A stretch of DNA of 64,000 nucleotides from Sphingomonas sp. ERG5 (lineage in GTDB: Bacteria > Pseudomonadota > Alphaproteobacteria > Sphingomonadales > Sphingomonadaceae): assembly GCF_000803065.1 (NCBI RefSeq), contig NZ_JSXI01000022.1:1-64000 (forward strand), read 5' to 3'. Every line of letters begins with the position of its first letter. Position 1 is the first letter of the stretch. A model generated the notes under the pieces. It was not told where the DNA came from. It searched no databases and worked only from the letters and a program-made list of their open reading frames with translations. Positions 36,129 through 46,445 of this stretch are shown here, one piece after another. A program made the position numbers and the translations under genes.

Positions 36129-36596
36129 ATGGGGGATGTCAGCGCCGAACCGTCGATGGAGGACATCCTCTCGTCGATCAAACGCATCATCGCCGAAGAG
36201 GGCGACGCTGCCGCATCCGCACGCGGCGTGCGCAAGCCGGTAGGCGCTCCAGTGCCGCTGCCCAGCACCGCTACCGACGATTTCGGCCATGGCGCGATTC
36301 TCGAACTGAGCGATCCGTTCCAGGCGGCCGACGAGGAAGCGCCGGTGGCGGAATTTCCCCCTGCACCGATCGAACCGATCCTGTCGCCGCACACCACTGC
36401 GGCCAGCCGCAGTCCGCTCGAAGCCTTGTCGCGCATGGTGATCAAGCCGGAGGTGGCTGGCTCGGACACACTCGAAGGCATGGTGCGGGAGATGATCCGT
36501 CCGATGCTGCGCGACTGGCTCGATTCGCATCTGCCCGCGATGGTCGAGACGATGGTCGCGCGTGAGATTGCGCGGATCACGGGACAGCCTCGCTAG
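36129..36596 (+). CDS. PopZ/DUF2497 family protein
   Basis: A 155-residue protein with the two conserved ends of PopZ-like DUF2497 proteins: PSMEDILSSIKRIIAEE near the start and MVREMIRPMLRDWLDSHLP near the end. The middle is acidic and proline-rich. In Caulobacter PopZ forms polar condensates anchoring the chromosome. Its position after tolC is typical; valS normally follows but here is displaced by about 3.2 kb. Confidence 0.8.
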   Translation: MGDVSAEPSMEDILSSIKRIIAEEGDAAASARGVRKPVGAPVPLPSTATDDFGHGAILELSDPFQAADEEAPVAEFPPAPIEPILSPHTTAASRSPLEALSRMVIKPEVAGSDTLEGMVREMIRPMLRDWLDSHLPAMVETMVAREIARITGQPR

Positions 36597-36872
36597 GCAG
36601 TCGCTTGCGCCGCGGGCGACATGGTATCGCAACGCTCCCAATGATCGACCGTGGCGCGCGCCACCGCTGAACCGTCGCGTGAAATCCATCGAGCGCTGGC
36701 GGAGAGTCGGCAAAGCATTGCGCGCCTTCGCGCGGGTTGCCGAGTGGCGAGAAAGCGGATGAACTGCCCGCGCCAGGACCTGTTTTCAGGATATGAATGA
36801 TGGCGCAGTGTCGCCCAATGGCCACGGTCGGGCCGTTGCTCAGGCGGCGTCATCTGCTCTATCGTTGCGACC

Positions 36873-38918
36873 ATGAAGATGATCCTGTCCGCGAGCCTGA
36901 TCGCGATCGCCGCAGCCTCCAACCCAGCCGCTGCCCGCCAACTCACCATCGACGATGTCACGATGCTGTCGCGCGTGTCGTCGCCCGACGTGTCGGCCAA
37001 TGGTCATTGGCTGGTCTGGCAACAGCGCGAGACCGATCTCGCCGCCGACAAGGGGCGCTTCGATTTGTGGCGGCTCGACCTGACGAAGAAGAATGCCAAA
37101 CCAGAAAAGCTTGTCGCCGAGGCTGATGTCAACGAAACCGGCCCGCAAATCTCCGCTGACGGCTCAACGGTCTATTTCCAGTCCGACAAGGGTGGCGACG
37201 ATGCGATCTGGTCGGTCGCGATCACGGGCGGCGAACCGCGCAAGCTGACCGGCTTCCAGGGCGGATTCGGCGGCTTCAAGGTTGCACCGACCGGGGACAA
37301 GATCCTGGTCTGGGCCGATCGCAGGCCCGGTGCGCCGAGCCTCGCGCCGGCCATGGTCAAGAAGGACCCGAACGCCGGCGCGGCGCGGACGTATGACCAG
37401 ATGTTCGTGCGGCACTGGGACACATGGTCAGACGGCAGCCGTTCGCAATTGTTCGTGCTCCCGCTCAATGCCGATGGCGCCAGCGGTGACGGTGTGGCGA
37501 TCGGCGGAACGCTGGTCGGCGATGCGCCGTCCAAGCCATTTGGCGGCGGTGAGGAAGTATCGTGGAGCCCTGACGGCAAGACCGTCTATTTCGCGCTGCG
37601 AGAGGCGGGGCGGATAGAGTCCATGTCGACCAACCTCGATATCTTCGCTGTTCCCGCCGATGGCTCAGCGGCGCCGGTCAACCTGACCGACGCCAATGAC
37701 GGCATGGACAATCTGCCGACCGTCTCGCCCGATGGCCGCAGCCTGGCCTATTTCGCCATGAAGCGTCCCGGCTATGAGGCCGATCGCCAGGTGCTGATGC
37801 TGCGCGATCTCGCGACCGGGCAGGTCCGTGCGCTGACAGAGGCCTGGGACCGCTCGGTCGGCTCGATCGCCTGGGCGGCGAATGGCAAGACCATTTACGT
37901 TACCGCCGACGATACGCAGGAAACCCCGGCCTTTGCGGTCGATACGGCGAGCGGCAAAGTCACGCGCCTGACGCAATTGGGGCATGTGTCGGGTGTTGTG
38001 CCGACCGCCAAGGGCATTGTCTTTGCGCTGAACAGCCTGACCGCGCCGGACGATTTCTGGTTACTCTCGGGCAAGAAGACCACGCGGCTGACGGCGGTCA
38101 ATGCCGGCAAGCTTGCCGGGATCGATATGCCCGACGTCTCGCGCTTCAGCTTCGCCGGCGCGAATAACGACACGGTATGGGGCTATGCGGTGAAGCCCGC
38201 CGGCCTCACGGCGGGTGCGAAGGTGCCGGTCGCCTTCATGGTCCATGGCGGACCGCAGGGGTCGAGCAACAATAGCTGGTCGTACCGCTGGAATCCGGCG
38301 GTGTTCGCCGGCGCCGGTTACGGGCTGGTCGCGGTCGATTTCCACGGCTCGACCGGTTACGGTCAGGCCTTCACCGATGCGATCCGCAACAATTGGGGCG
38401 GCTGGCCGCTGCAGGATCTGCAAAAGGGCCTTGACGCCGCGACGACCAAATTCGGTTGGCTCGACGGCAACAATGCCTGCGCGCTGGGCGCATCCTATGG
38501 CGGCTATATGATGAACTGGATCGAGGGGCAGTGGCCCGATCGTTTCAAGTGCATCGTCCAGCATGACGGCGTGTTCGACGCCCGCGCCATGGCGTACGAG
38601 ACCGAGGAATTGTGGTTCGACGAGTGGGAACATGGCGGCAAGGCCTATTTCGAGGATCCCGCCGCATATGAAAAATGGAACCCGGTCAATTTCGTCGACA
38701 AATGGAAGACCCCGATGCTGGTGATTACCGGTGAAAAGGATTTCCGCATTCCCTATACTCAGGGGCTGGCGGCCTTCACCGCACTGCAACGGCGCGCAAT
38801 CCCGTCGCGGCTGGTGGTCAATCCGAACGAGAATCACTGGGTGTTGAAACCGAAGAACAGCCGCCAATGGTATGGCGAGGTGCTGGGCTGGATGGGGAAA
38901 TGGACAGGGTCGAAGTAA
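36873..38918 (+). CDS. Secreted S9 family peptidase (acylaminoacyl/dipeptidyl-peptidase type)
   Basis: A 681-residue protein with a signal peptide (MKMILSASLIAIAAASNPAAA) and an amino-terminal seven-bladed propeller (DG-S repeats, GGEEVSWSPDGK). The carboxy-terminal alpha/beta-hydrolase domain has the nucleophile in GASYGGYM and the histidine in NENHWV. It would cut short oligopeptides, probably in the periplasm. It lies in the interval between popZ-like and valS. Confidence 0.88.
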   Translation: MKMILSASLIAIAAASNPAAARQLTIDDVTMLSRVSSPDVSANGHWLVWQQRETDLAADKGRFDLWRLDLTKKNAKPEKLVAEADVNETGPQISADGSTVYFQSDKGGDDAIWSVAITGGEPRKLTGFQGGFGGFKVAPTGDKILVWADRRPGAPSLAPAMVKKDPNAGAARTYDQMFVRHWDTWSDGSRSQLFVLPLNADGASGDGVAIGGTLVGDAPSKPFGGGEEVSWSPDGKTVYFALREAGRIESMSTNLDIFAVPADGSAAPVNLTDANDGMDNLPTVSPDGRSLAYFAMKRPGYEADRQVLMLRDLATGQVRALTEAWDRSVGSIAWAANGKTIYVTADDTQETPAFAVDTASGKVTRLTQLGHVSGVVPTAKGIVFALNSLTAPDDFWLLSGKKTTRLTAVNAGKLAGIDMPDVSRFSFAGANNDTVWGYAVKPAGLTAGAKVPVAFMVHGGPQGSSNNSWSYRWNPAVFAGAGYGLVAVDFHGSTGYGQAFTDAIRNNWGGWPLQDLQKGLDAATTKFGWLDGNNACALGASYGGYMMNWIEGQWPDRFKCIVQHDGVFDARAMAYETEELWFDEWEHGGKAYFEDPAAYEKWNPVNFVDKWKTPMLVITGEKDFRIPYTQGLAAFTALQRRAIPSRLVVNPNENHWVLKPKNSRQWYGEVLGWMGKWTGSK

Positions 38919-38967
38919 GGCTCTCCTTGCTTCCTCTTGCTTCCTATCTAGGTCATGGAGAAATATG

Positions 38968-39177
38968 ATGACCAAGGCCAAGCAAGTCCGTCCGAGCGAT
39001 CTGCCGACCAAGCGCGTCCGGGCGCCGGATGGGTCGGTTATCCAGATGAAGGTCGTGCAAGCGGACAGCGCAACCTTCGCTGAGGATATTCTTGCCGCTT
39101 TCCGGTCCAACGTGCGGCGGATTACGAGCGATCGACGAAAGCGCGCGCGTGCCGTCGAAGACGCCGCGCAGGCCTGA
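38968..39177 (+). CDS. Putative antitoxin of a zeta-type module
   Basis: A 69-residue charged protein, MTKAKQVRPSDLPTKRVRAP followed by a basic carboxy-terminal helix. GGAG lies seven bases before the ATG at 38968; another ATG one codon upstream is possible. The next ORF overlaps its end by about 29 bases and encodes a zeta-toxin-type kinase. The small size and overlap suggest an antitoxin, inferred from position only. Confidence 0.5.
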   Translation: MTKAKQVRPSDLPTKRVRAPDGSVIQMKVVQADSATFAEDILAAFRSNVRRITSDRRKRARAVEDAAQA

Positions 39178-39789
39178 TAAACCCGTTTTCTGGATCGTTG
39201 CCGGGCCGAATGGCAGCGGCAAGAGTTCGCTCTATAATCGCACCGATATCGAAGGATGGGGTGGCTCGGTCTGGATCATCAACCCTGATCTGCTGACTGC
39301 CAAGATTGTCGAACAGGAAGGGCATCTGCCCGATGCTGCCAATCTCGTCGCCGTTCAGCGATCGAGGCATGGCTCGATGCATCGATCGACACCTATCAGA
39401 CGATCGGTGTCGAAACCGTGCTCTCCTCACCCAAATATCGGCGGCTCGTCGATCGGGCCAAGGATCGCGGGTTCGAAGTGCGCATGATCTATGTCGTCCT
39501 CGACTCGGGTGACCTGCAGCTTCGCCGCATTCGTAATCGCGTAGCGGACGGAGGGCATGATGTGCCCGCCGATAAAGTGGCGTCGCGCCGAATCAGATCG
39601 TTCGAACAACTTGCCTGGTTTATCAACCGCGTGGACGAATGCCTCATATTCGACAATTCGACGGGGCAGCCGGCGCTGGTCGCTGCCCTCGCGCCGCGCG
39701 GGCAAATGACGGTTTTCGAAAAGCTTCCGCCGGACTTGGAACACGCTCTTCGCGCCGATGTGCCTGCGCTATTCCCGGATCGGCAATAG
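39149..39789 (+). pseudogene. Zeta-toxin-type kinase, frameshifted
   Basis: The first part (from a GTG near 39149) reads VFWIVAGPNGSGKSSLYNRT, a Walker A kinase like zeta toxins that phosphorylate UDP-GlcNAc. Translation then shifts frame near 39356-39361: the next frame reads IEAWLDASIDTYQTIGVETV and continues to a stop at 39789. One missing base (CAGGCG as CAGCG) explains it. The downstream half has matching features, such as SSPKYRRLVDRAKDRG and IFDNS. The kinase would therefore not be made intact. Confidence 0.7.
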
Positions 39790-39842
39790 CGGCCTGAATG
39801 AAGGTGGCAGCGGTGCGATCATGTCGCTAAAGCCGCCACATC

Positions 39843-42533
39843 ATGACCGAACTTCCCAAAACCTTCGACCCCGCCGAAATCGAATCCCGCTGGTACGCCC
39901 ATTGGGAGAGTGAAGGCCTGTTCCGCCCCGATCGCCCCGGTGCGGAGCCCTGGACGATCGTCAACCCGCCGCCCAATGTGACGGGCAATCTGCACATCGG
40001 CCATGCGCTCGACAACACGTTGCAGGACATCCTCGCGCGCCACGCCCGGTTGAAGGGCAAGGATGCGCTCTGGGTGGTCGGCACCGACCATGCCGGCATC
40101 GCCACGCAGATGGTGGTGGAGCGCAACATGGCGCTGCACCAGCAGAAGCGCACCGACTTCACGCGCGAACAATTCGTCGAGAAGGTCTGGGAGTGGAAGG
40201 CGGAAAGCGGCGGGATCATCACCCAGCAGCTGCGCCGCCTCGGCTGCTCGATGGACTGGAAGAACGAACGCTTCACCATGGATGAGGGCTTCAGCAAGGC
40301 CGTGCTCAAGGTGTTCGTCGATCTCCATAACCAGGGCTTGCTGTACCGCGACAAGCGCTTGGTGAACTGGGATCCGGGTCTTGGCACCGCGATCAGCGAT
40401 CTTGAGGTCGAGACGCGCGAGATCAACGGCCAGTTCTGGCATTTGCGCTATCCGCTCGAGGACGGGTCGGGTTTCATCTCGGTTGCGACGACGCGCCCGG
40501 AAACGATGCTCGCCGACATGGCGGTCGCGGTGAACCCGACCGACGAACGCTATACCGCACTGATCGGCAAGAACGTCAGGCTGCCGATCACGGGTCGCCT
40601 CATCCCGATCGTCGCCGACGAGCATGCCGATCCCGAACTGGGCTCGGGCGCGGTGAAGATCACACCGGGTCACGACTTCAACGATTTCGAAGTGGGCAAG
40701 CGCGCAGGGTTCAAGGCCGGCGACATGCTCAACATGCTTGATGCCAAGGCACAGGTGACACAGACGTCCGACGGGCTGATTCCGGCCGAACTGATCGGTC
40801 TGACCACGGCGGAAGCACGCAAGGAAGTCGTCGCGCGGCTGAAGGCGGGCGGCTTTCTCGTGCCGCACATCGACAAGGAAGGGGCGGAGCACGATTCCGA
40901 ACCGCGCACGATCCAGACGCCTTATGGCGATCGCTCGGGCGTGGTGATCGAGCCGTGGCTGACCGACCAATGGTATGTCGACGCGGCGACGCTCGCCCAG
41001 CCGGCGATCGAGGCGGTCAAGTCGGGCGCTATCAAGGTCGTGCCCAAGACCTGGGAAAAGACCTTCTTCAACTGGATGGAGAATATCCAGCCCTGGTGCG
41101 TGTCTCGCCAGCTCTGGTGGGGACACCGTATCCCGGCATGGTTCGCCGAGGATGGCCGTATTTTCGTCGCCGAGAATGAGGCGGGCGCGCAAGCGCTGGC
41201 GGGCGAGGGTGTTGCGCTGACTCAGGACAGCGACGTGCTCGACACCTGGTTCTCGTCAGCGTTGTGGCCCTTCGCGACGATGGGGTGGCCCGAGAATGGT
41301 GACCCGACCCTGCATGGCCGTTATCCCAATGACGTGCTGATCTCCGGCTTCGACATCCTGTTCTTCTGGGATGCGCGGATGATGATGCAGGGGATGCACT
41401 TCATGAAGGACGTGCCGTTCCGCACGCTTTACCTGCACGGTCTCGTCCGTGCGGCCGATGGCGCCAAGATGTCCAAGTCGAAAGGTAATACCGTCGATCC
41501 GCTCGGGCTGATCGACCAGTATGGCGCCGATGCGCTGCGCTTCTTCATGGCGGCGATGGAAAGCCAGGGCCGCGACATCAAGATGGATGAGAAGCGGGTC
41601 GAGGGCTATCGCAACTTCGCGACCAAGCTGTGGAACGCGGCGCGCTTCTGCCAGTCGAACGGCATCGGCGCGAGCAAGACGCTCGAAGCGCCCGAAGCGA
41701 AGCTTGCGGTCAATCGCTGGATCATCGCCGAGACGATCCAGACGGTGCAGGCGGTCGATATCGCGCTGGCCGATTACCGCTTCGATGGTGCGGCCAATGC
41801 GATCTATCAGTTCGGCTGGAGCCGATTCTGCGACTGGTACATCGAGCTGATCAAGCCAGTGCTCGGGACGATGGATGCACCCGCAACCGGTGCCGAGGCT
41901 GACGAGACTCGTGCGGTGGCCGGCTGGGTGCTCGACCAGCTGCTTGTCCTTCTTCACCCGTTCATGCCCTTTATCACCGAAGAGCTTTGGTCGAAGCTCG
42001 GCGCGCGCGACACCGATCTGATCGTTGCCAGATGGCCGATGGCCGATGCGCGCTCGATCGACCCGGCGGCGAGCAAGGAAATCGACTGGCTGATCCGTCT
42101 GGTCAGTGAAGTTCGCGCGGCGCGCAACGAACTCAACATCGCGCCCGGTGCTCGGATGAAGGTGCATGTGCGTGACGGCGGCGTGGCGACGATCGACCGG
42201 CTTGCCCGGCAAAAGGCCGTGCTCGGCCGTCTCGCCCGGGTCGATTATGTCGAGGCGGAGCCGACCGCCGGTGGTGCGATCCAGATCGTCGTCGACGAAG
42301 CGACCTATATCCTGCCGCTGGAGGGCGTGATCGATCTCGACACCGAACGCGCCCGCCTGACCAAGGCGATCACGGCGGCGGAGAAGGAACGCGATGCGCT
42401 GGCGGGACGGCTCGGCAATGCGAGCTTTGTCGAACGCGCCAAGCCCGAAGCGGTGGAAAAGGCCCAGGCCGACCATGCCGAGAAATCGGCCGAAGCCGAA
42501 CGGCTGACGGCGGCATTGGGGCGACTGGGTTAG
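39843..42533 (+). CDS. valS: Valine-tRNA ligase
   Basis: ValRS charges tRNA-Val and edits threonine. The 896-residue protein has the class I HIGH motif as [10 protein letters not shown], the KMSKS loop as [14 protein letters not shown], an inserted editing domain with [10 protein letters not shown] and a carboxy-terminal coiled coil. It ends with TAG whose last base is the first of the MATE gene start. Confidence 0.97.
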   Translation: MTELPKTFDPAEIESRWYAHWESEGLFRPDRPGAEPWTIVNPPPNVTGNLHIGHALDNTLQDILARHARLKGKDALWVVGTDHAGIATQMVVERNMALHQQKRTDFTREQFVEKVWEWKAESGGIITQQLRRLGCSMDWKNERFTMDEGFSKAVLKVFVDLHNQGLLYRDKRLVNWDPGLGTAISDLEVETREINGQFWHLRYPLEDGSGFISVATTRPETMLADMAVAVNPTDERYTALIGKNVRLPITGRLIPIVADEHADPELGSGAVKITPGHDFNDFEVGKRAGFKAGDMLNMLDAKAQVTQTSDGLIPAELIGLTTAEARKEVVARLKAGGFLVPHIDKEGAEHDSEPRTIQTPYGDRSGVVIEPWLTDQWYVDAATLAQPAIEAVKSGAIKVVPKTWEKTFFNWMENIQPWCVSRQLWWGHRIPAWFAEDGRIFVAENEAGAQALAGEGVALTQDSDVLDTWFSSALWPFATMGWPENGDPTLHGRYPNDVLISGFDILFFWDARMMMQGMHFMKDVPFRTLYLHGLVRAADGAKMSKSKGNTVDPLGLIDQYGADALRFFMAAMESQGRDIKMDEKRVEGYRNFATKLWNAARFCQSNGIGASKTLEAPEAKLAVNRWIIAETIQTVQAVDIALADYRFDGAANAIYQFGWSRFCDWYIELIKPVLGTMDAPATGAEADETRAVAGWVLDQLLVLLHPFMPFITEELWSKLGARDTDLIVARWPMADARSIDPAASKEIDWLIRLVSEVRAARNELNIAPGARMKVHVRDGGVATIDRLARQKAVLGRLARVDYVEAEPTAGGAIQIVVDEATYILPLEGVIDLDTERARLTKAITAAEKERDALAGRLGNASFVERAKPEAVEKAQADHAEKSAEAERLTAALGRLG

Positions 42534-43981
42534 TGGCGACACGCCCCGGCCAACGTGACCTGACGACGGGGCCGATTCGCCGTACGTTGCTGCTCTTCGC
42601 GCTGCCCACGCTCGCGTCGAACATCCTGCAGACGCTCAACGGCGCGATCAATTCGATCTGGGTCGGGCGTTTTCTGGGGGAGGGCGCGCTTGCCGCAACC
42701 TCCAACGCCAACATCATCATGTTCCTGACCTTCGGCGCGGTGTTCGGGTTCGGCATGGCGGCGACGATCCTGATCGGCCAGAGCGTCGGTCGGCGCGATA
42801 TCGAGGGCGCGCGGCGTGCGTTCGGCTCGGCGGTCGGCCTGGTTGTTGGCGGTGCGGTGGTGATCGCCGCGCTCGGTTGGGTCTTCGCGCCCGACATCCT
42901 TCACTTGCTCGCCACGCCGAGCGGCGCGATGCAATTGGCGCTCGATTATCTGCGCGTCATCTTCCTTGGCTTGCCCGCGTCGATGCTGCTTGTCTTGCTC
43001 AGCATGGGGCTACGCGGGTCGGGCGATTCGATGACGCCGCTCTGGTTCATGGCGCTGACCGCGCTGCTCGACACGGTGCTCAACCCATTGCTGATCATCG
43101 GCGTGGGGCCGTTCCCGGCACTGGGTATCGCCGGCTCCGCGCTGGCGACGCTGACGGCCAACCTGATCTCGGTCATTGCCCTGCTCTTCTATATCTATCG
43201 GCGCGATCTGCCGATCCGGTTGCGCGGGCCGGAACTGCGCTTCCTGCTCCCCGAGGCCGCACTGGTGCGCACGATTGTCGGCAAGGGCCTGCCGATGGGC
43301 GCGCAGATGTTGGTGATGTCGACCGCCGGCCTGGCCATGGTCGGGCTGGTCAACCGGCTCGGCGTGGATACCGCTGCGGCCTATGGCGTGACGCAGCAGC
43401 TCTGGGGTTTCATTCAGATGCCCGCGCTGGCGATCGGCGCGGCGGTCAGTGCGATGGCGGCGCAGAATATCGGTGCGGGCCGTTGGGACCGGGTGTCGAG
43501 CATCACCAATGCCGGCTTGCTGACCAATTTCCTGCTGACCGGGGCGATGGTCGCTGCGGTGATCCTGTTCGACCGGCCGGTCATGGCGCTGTTCCTTGGC
43601 GATCATAGTCCCGCCATGCCGATCGCGCGCCATATTCAATTGATCGCAAGCTGGAACTTCGTCCTGTTCGGCATGACCATGGTGTTGTTTTCGACCGTGC
43701 GCGCGAATGGCGCGGTATGGGCGCCCCTGCTGTCGCTGATCGTTGCACTTTACCCGGTGCGGATCGGCTTTGCGGTTCTGGCCAAACCCCATCTGGGTGC
43801 GGATGCGCTATGGTGGAGTTTTCCGATCGGCTCGTCCGTTACGCTACTGCTGGCGTTCCTCTATTACCGCTATGGCGGCTGGCGTCGCGGAGTCCTGGCC
43901 GTGCCGCCGGATCCGGAAGAAACCGGCGAACAGGCGCATGCCACGACCGAGCCGGCCGGGCGGCAACATCCCACGGGCTGA
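42533..43981 (+). CDS. MATE family efflux transporter
   Basis: A 482-residue multidrug and toxin extrusion protein with twelve hydrophobic helices, starting from a GTG that shares one base with the valS stop (TAGTG). The first half has TLASNILQTLNGAINSIWVG, a MATE signature. It probably exports cationic drugs or metabolites using sodium or proton gradients; the substrate cannot be inferred. It may be co-transcribed with valS. Confidence 0.85.
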   Translation: MATRPGQRDLTTGPIRRTLLLFALPTLASNILQTLNGAINSIWVGRFLGEGALAATSNANIIMFLTFGAVFGFGMAATILIGQSVGRRDIEGARRAFGSAVGLVVGGAVVIAALGWVFAPDILHLLATPSGAMQLALDYLRVIFLGLPASMLLVLLSMGLRGSGDSMTPLWFMALTALLDTVLNPLLIIGVGPFPALGIAGSALATLTANLISVIALLFYIYRRDLPIRLRGPELRFLLPEAALVRTIVGKGLPMGAQMLVMSTAGLAMVGLVNRLGVDTAAAYGVTQQLWGFIQMPALAIGAAVSAMAAQNIGAGRWDRVSSITNAGLLTNFLLTGAMVAAVILFDRPVMALFLGDHSPAMPIARHIQLIASWNFVLFGMTMVLFSTVRANGAVWAPLLSLIVALYPVRIGFAVLAKPHLGADALWWSFPIGSSVTLLLAFLYYRYGGWRRGVLAVPPDPEETGEQAHATTEPAGRQHPTG

Positions 43982-44092
43982 ATCCCGATCGATTCAATCG
44001 CGGTACCGGGCGGTCCATCATGGAGTCGGCGATAGGCTGATCGGGCCCCGTCCGCTCTTTCACATGACAAGTAAAAAGACGCCGTGCCGGCC

Positions 44093-44258
44093 ATGCTGTT
44101 CCGGGCCAAACGCATGCTGTTATCGTGCTGTTTTCATGCTGTTATTCAATAACAGCATATTTTCGCATAACATGTTGGAATAGTGTGATTAAAAACGGGG
44201 AAAAATCCAACATAACAGCGGGGAAAAATTTCTGCCTCGATAACAGCATGGAACAGCA
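44093..44258. repeat. Iteron-like ATGCTGTT array in an AT-rich gap
   Basis: Four rightward copies of ATGCTGTT or GTGCTGTT start at 44093, 44114, 44125 and 44136, at 21-, 11- and 11-base steps. The last is part of a perfect dyad (44136-44158) with 11-base arms and a single central base. Inverted AACAGC copies follow at 44151, 44214, 44242 and 44252. Two GGGGAAAAAT sequences also repeat. The helical spacing suggests a DNA-binding protein array. The 411-base gap upstream of hemB holds no gene. Confidence 0.65.
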
Positions 44259-44392
44259 AGCGACTCGGCGGGCACGAGGAGTGGGCAATCACCATGACCG
44301 GCCGGTAGGCGAGATCTTCATTGGCTGAATTCGGCGACTTGTCTGGTCCGTAACGCTTGCGCGACCATGCGCGATCCACCACAAGTCGCGCC

Positions 44393-45385
44393 ATGTCCGC
44401 TCAATACCCAGCACTCCGCTTGCGCCGTACCCGCGCTTCCGCCTGGAGCCGCCGGCTCCACGCCGAAACGATCCTCACCCCCGCCGATCTGATCTGGCCG
44501 CTGTTCATCGCCGAAGGGCAGGGGGTGGAGGAGCCGATCCCGTCCTTGCCGGGCGTGTCACGCTGGTCGGTAGACGGGATCGTCGCACGGGCACGCGAAG
44601 CACGCGAGCTCGGGATCGCCTGTGTCGCGCTGTTTCCGAATACGCCGCCAGCATTGCGCACCGATGACGGCCGCGAAGCGCTCAATCCCGACAATCTGAT
44701 GTGCCGCGCGATCCGCGCGATCAAGGATGCGGTGCCCGATATCGGTGTGCTGACCGATGTCGCGCTCGACCCCTATACCGCGCATGGCCATGACGGGTTG
44801 GTCGACGACTCCGGCTATGTCATGAACGACGCGACGGCGAAGGTGCTGGTCGGTCAGTCGCTCAATCAGGCGGCGGCGGGCGCGGACATTATCGCGCCGT
44901 CCGACATGATGGATGGCCGCATCGGCCTGATCCGTGACGCCTTGGAAGGCGATGGCCATCACAACGTCCAGATCATGTCCTACGCCGCCAAATATGCCAG
45001 CGCCTTTTATGGCCCGTTCCGCGACGCGGTCGGCTCGCGCGGACTGCTGAAGGGCGACAAGAAGACCTATCAGATGGATTCGGCCAACGCCGAGGAGGCA
45101 CTGCGCGAAGTCGCGCTCGACCTGGCCGAGGGTGCGGACAGCGTGATGGTCAAGCCGGGCCTGCCGTATCTCGATATCATCCTGCGGGTGAAGGCGGAGT
45201 TCCAGATACCCGTCTTCGCCTATCAGGTGTCGGGCGAGTATGCGATGATCGAGGCGGCCGTCGCGGCCGGTGCGGGCGAGCGCGACCCGCTGGTGCTCGA
45301 AACATTGATGGCGTTCAAGCGTGCGGGCTGCTCCGGCGTGCTGACTTATCACGCGGCGCATGCCGCGCGGCTGTTGCGCGCATGA
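44393..45385 (+). CDS. hemB: Delta-aminolevulinic acid dehydratase (porphobilinogen synthase)
   Basis: HemB condenses two 5-aminolevulinates to porphobilinogen. The 330-residue protein has RLRRTRASAWSRRLHAETIL at the start and the active-site lysines in MSYAAKYASAFYGPFR and VMVKPGLPYLD. The ATG at 44393 suits the family; an upstream in-frame extension is rejected. It overlaps the first GNAT gene by four bases. Confidence 0.96.
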   Translation: MSAQYPALRLRRTRASAWSRRLHAETILTPADLIWPLFIAEGQGVEEPIPSLPGVSRWSVDGIVARAREARELGIACVALFPNTPPALRTDDGREALNPDNLMCRAIRAIKDAVPDIGVLTDVALDPYTAHGHDGLVDDSGYVMNDATAKVLVGQSLNQAAAGADIIAPSDMMDGRIGLIRDALEGDGHHNVQIMSYAAKYASAFYGPFRDAVGSRGLLKGDKKTYQMDSANAEEALREVALDLAEGADSVMVKPGLPYLDIILRVKAEFQIPVFAYQVSGEYAMIEAAVAAGAGERDPLVLETLMAFKRAGCSGVLTYHAAHAARLLRA

Positions 45386-45918
45386 TTGAAACCGAGCGGC
45401 TGATCCTGCGTTGGCCCGTGCCCGCCGACCGCGCCGCGCTGCACGCGATGTGGGCCGACCCCGCGGTGATGATCGACCTTGGCCCGATCAAGTCGCCGTC
45501 CGACAGCGATGCGGCGATTGCGCGCCATGCCGGATATCGTGACAGTCACGGCCTGGGCTTCTGGACCGTCGAACTGCGGCAGGACGGCAGTGTGATCGGT
45601 TTTTGCGGCCTGAAGCCCGGCGCGGAGAACACGCCGGCTGAAGGCGAAATCGAGATCGGCTGGATGCTGGCCCAGCCCTGGTGGGGCAAGGGCTATGCGC
45701 GTGAGGCGGCGGCGGCGAGCCTCGACTGGGCCTGGAGCAGGCAGGCGGCGCCCCGAGTCGTCGCGATCACCGCTGCCCGGAACCTGGCGAGCCAGCGGCT
45801 GATGGAGCGTCTGGGAATGACGAAACGCCCCGGAGATTTCCTTCATCCCATATTTGCTGATGACGACCCGTTGCGTCACAGCGTGATTTTTTCGATCGAC
45901 CACCCGGCAATCGCATGA
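45382..45918 (+). CDS. GNAT-family N-acetyltransferase (1)
   Basis: A 178-residue RimJ-type acetyltransferase (MIETERLILRWPVPADRAAL) with acetyl-CoA-binding WMLAQPWWGKGYAREA. It overlaps hemB before it and a paralogue after it by four bases. The substrate is unknown; relatives acetylate ribosomal protein amino termini or small amines. Its similarity to the next gene suggests tandem duplication. Confidence 0.85.
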   Translation: MIETERLILRWPVPADRAALHAMWADPAVMIDLGPIKSPSDSDAAIARHAGYRDSHGLGFWTVELRQDGSVIGFCGLKPGAENTPAEGEIEIGWMLAQPWWGKGYAREAAAASLDWAWSRQAAPRVVAITAARNLASQRLMERLGMTKRPGDFLHPIFADDDPLRHSVIFSIDHPAIA

Positions 45919-46445
45919 TCACGACTGAACGCCTGATCCTGCGCCGCTGGCGCAGCGACGATGTCGCGCCGTTCCACGCCATGGGCCAGGATCCGGAGGT
46001 GATGCGCTACCTCGGGCCGATCCAGTCGCGTGATGACGTCGTCGCGGCGATCGGGCGCCACAATGCCTTGCAGGATCGGGTGGGGCATTGCTTCTGGGCG
46101 CTGCAGCGGCGCGAGGATGGCGCCTTTCTCGGCTTTTGCGGGGTCAAGCTCGGCCCGCCCGGCACGCCGATCGCCGATCAGCTTGAAATCGGCTGGCGGC
46201 TGGCGCGCCCGTTCTGGGGTCTGGGTTACGCCAGGGAGGCAGCCCAGGCGAGCCTGGATTGGGTCTGGGCCCATCTCGACGCGGCGGACGTCGCGGCGAT
46301 GACGGTGCCCGCCAATATCGCCAGTTGGGGCCTGATGGAGCGTCTCGGCATGACGCGCATGGTGGATGAGGATTTCGACCACCCCGCATTGGCTGAGGGC
46401 GATCCGCTCCGGCATCACATTCTGTACAGGATCTATCGACCCTGA
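45915..46445 (+). CDS. GNAT-family N-acetyltransferase (2)
   Basis: A 176-residue paralogue of the preceding gene, sharing MITTERLILRRW at the start and WRLARPFWGLGYAREAAQA at the acetyl-CoA site. It overlaps its neighbours by one to four bases. The pair may have different substrates. Confidence 0.85.
   Translation: MITTERLILRRWRSDDVAPFHAMGQDPEVMRYLGPIQSRDDVVAAIGRHNALQDRVGHCFWALQRREDGAFLGFCGVKLGPPGTPIADQLEIGWRLARPFWGLGYAREAAQASLDWVWAHLDAADVAAMTVPANIASWGLMERLGMTRMVDEDFDHPALAEGDPLRHHILYRIYRP

Noticed and set aside
39149..39789. Two separate genes in place of one broken toxin
   Set aside because: The second half lacks a kinase P-loop and the first half lacks the rest of the fold; the two join exactly when one base is restored.
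44093..44258. CRISPR array
   Set aside because: The repeated unit is only 8-11 bases, occurs in both orientations and has no spacer pattern; no cas genes are near.
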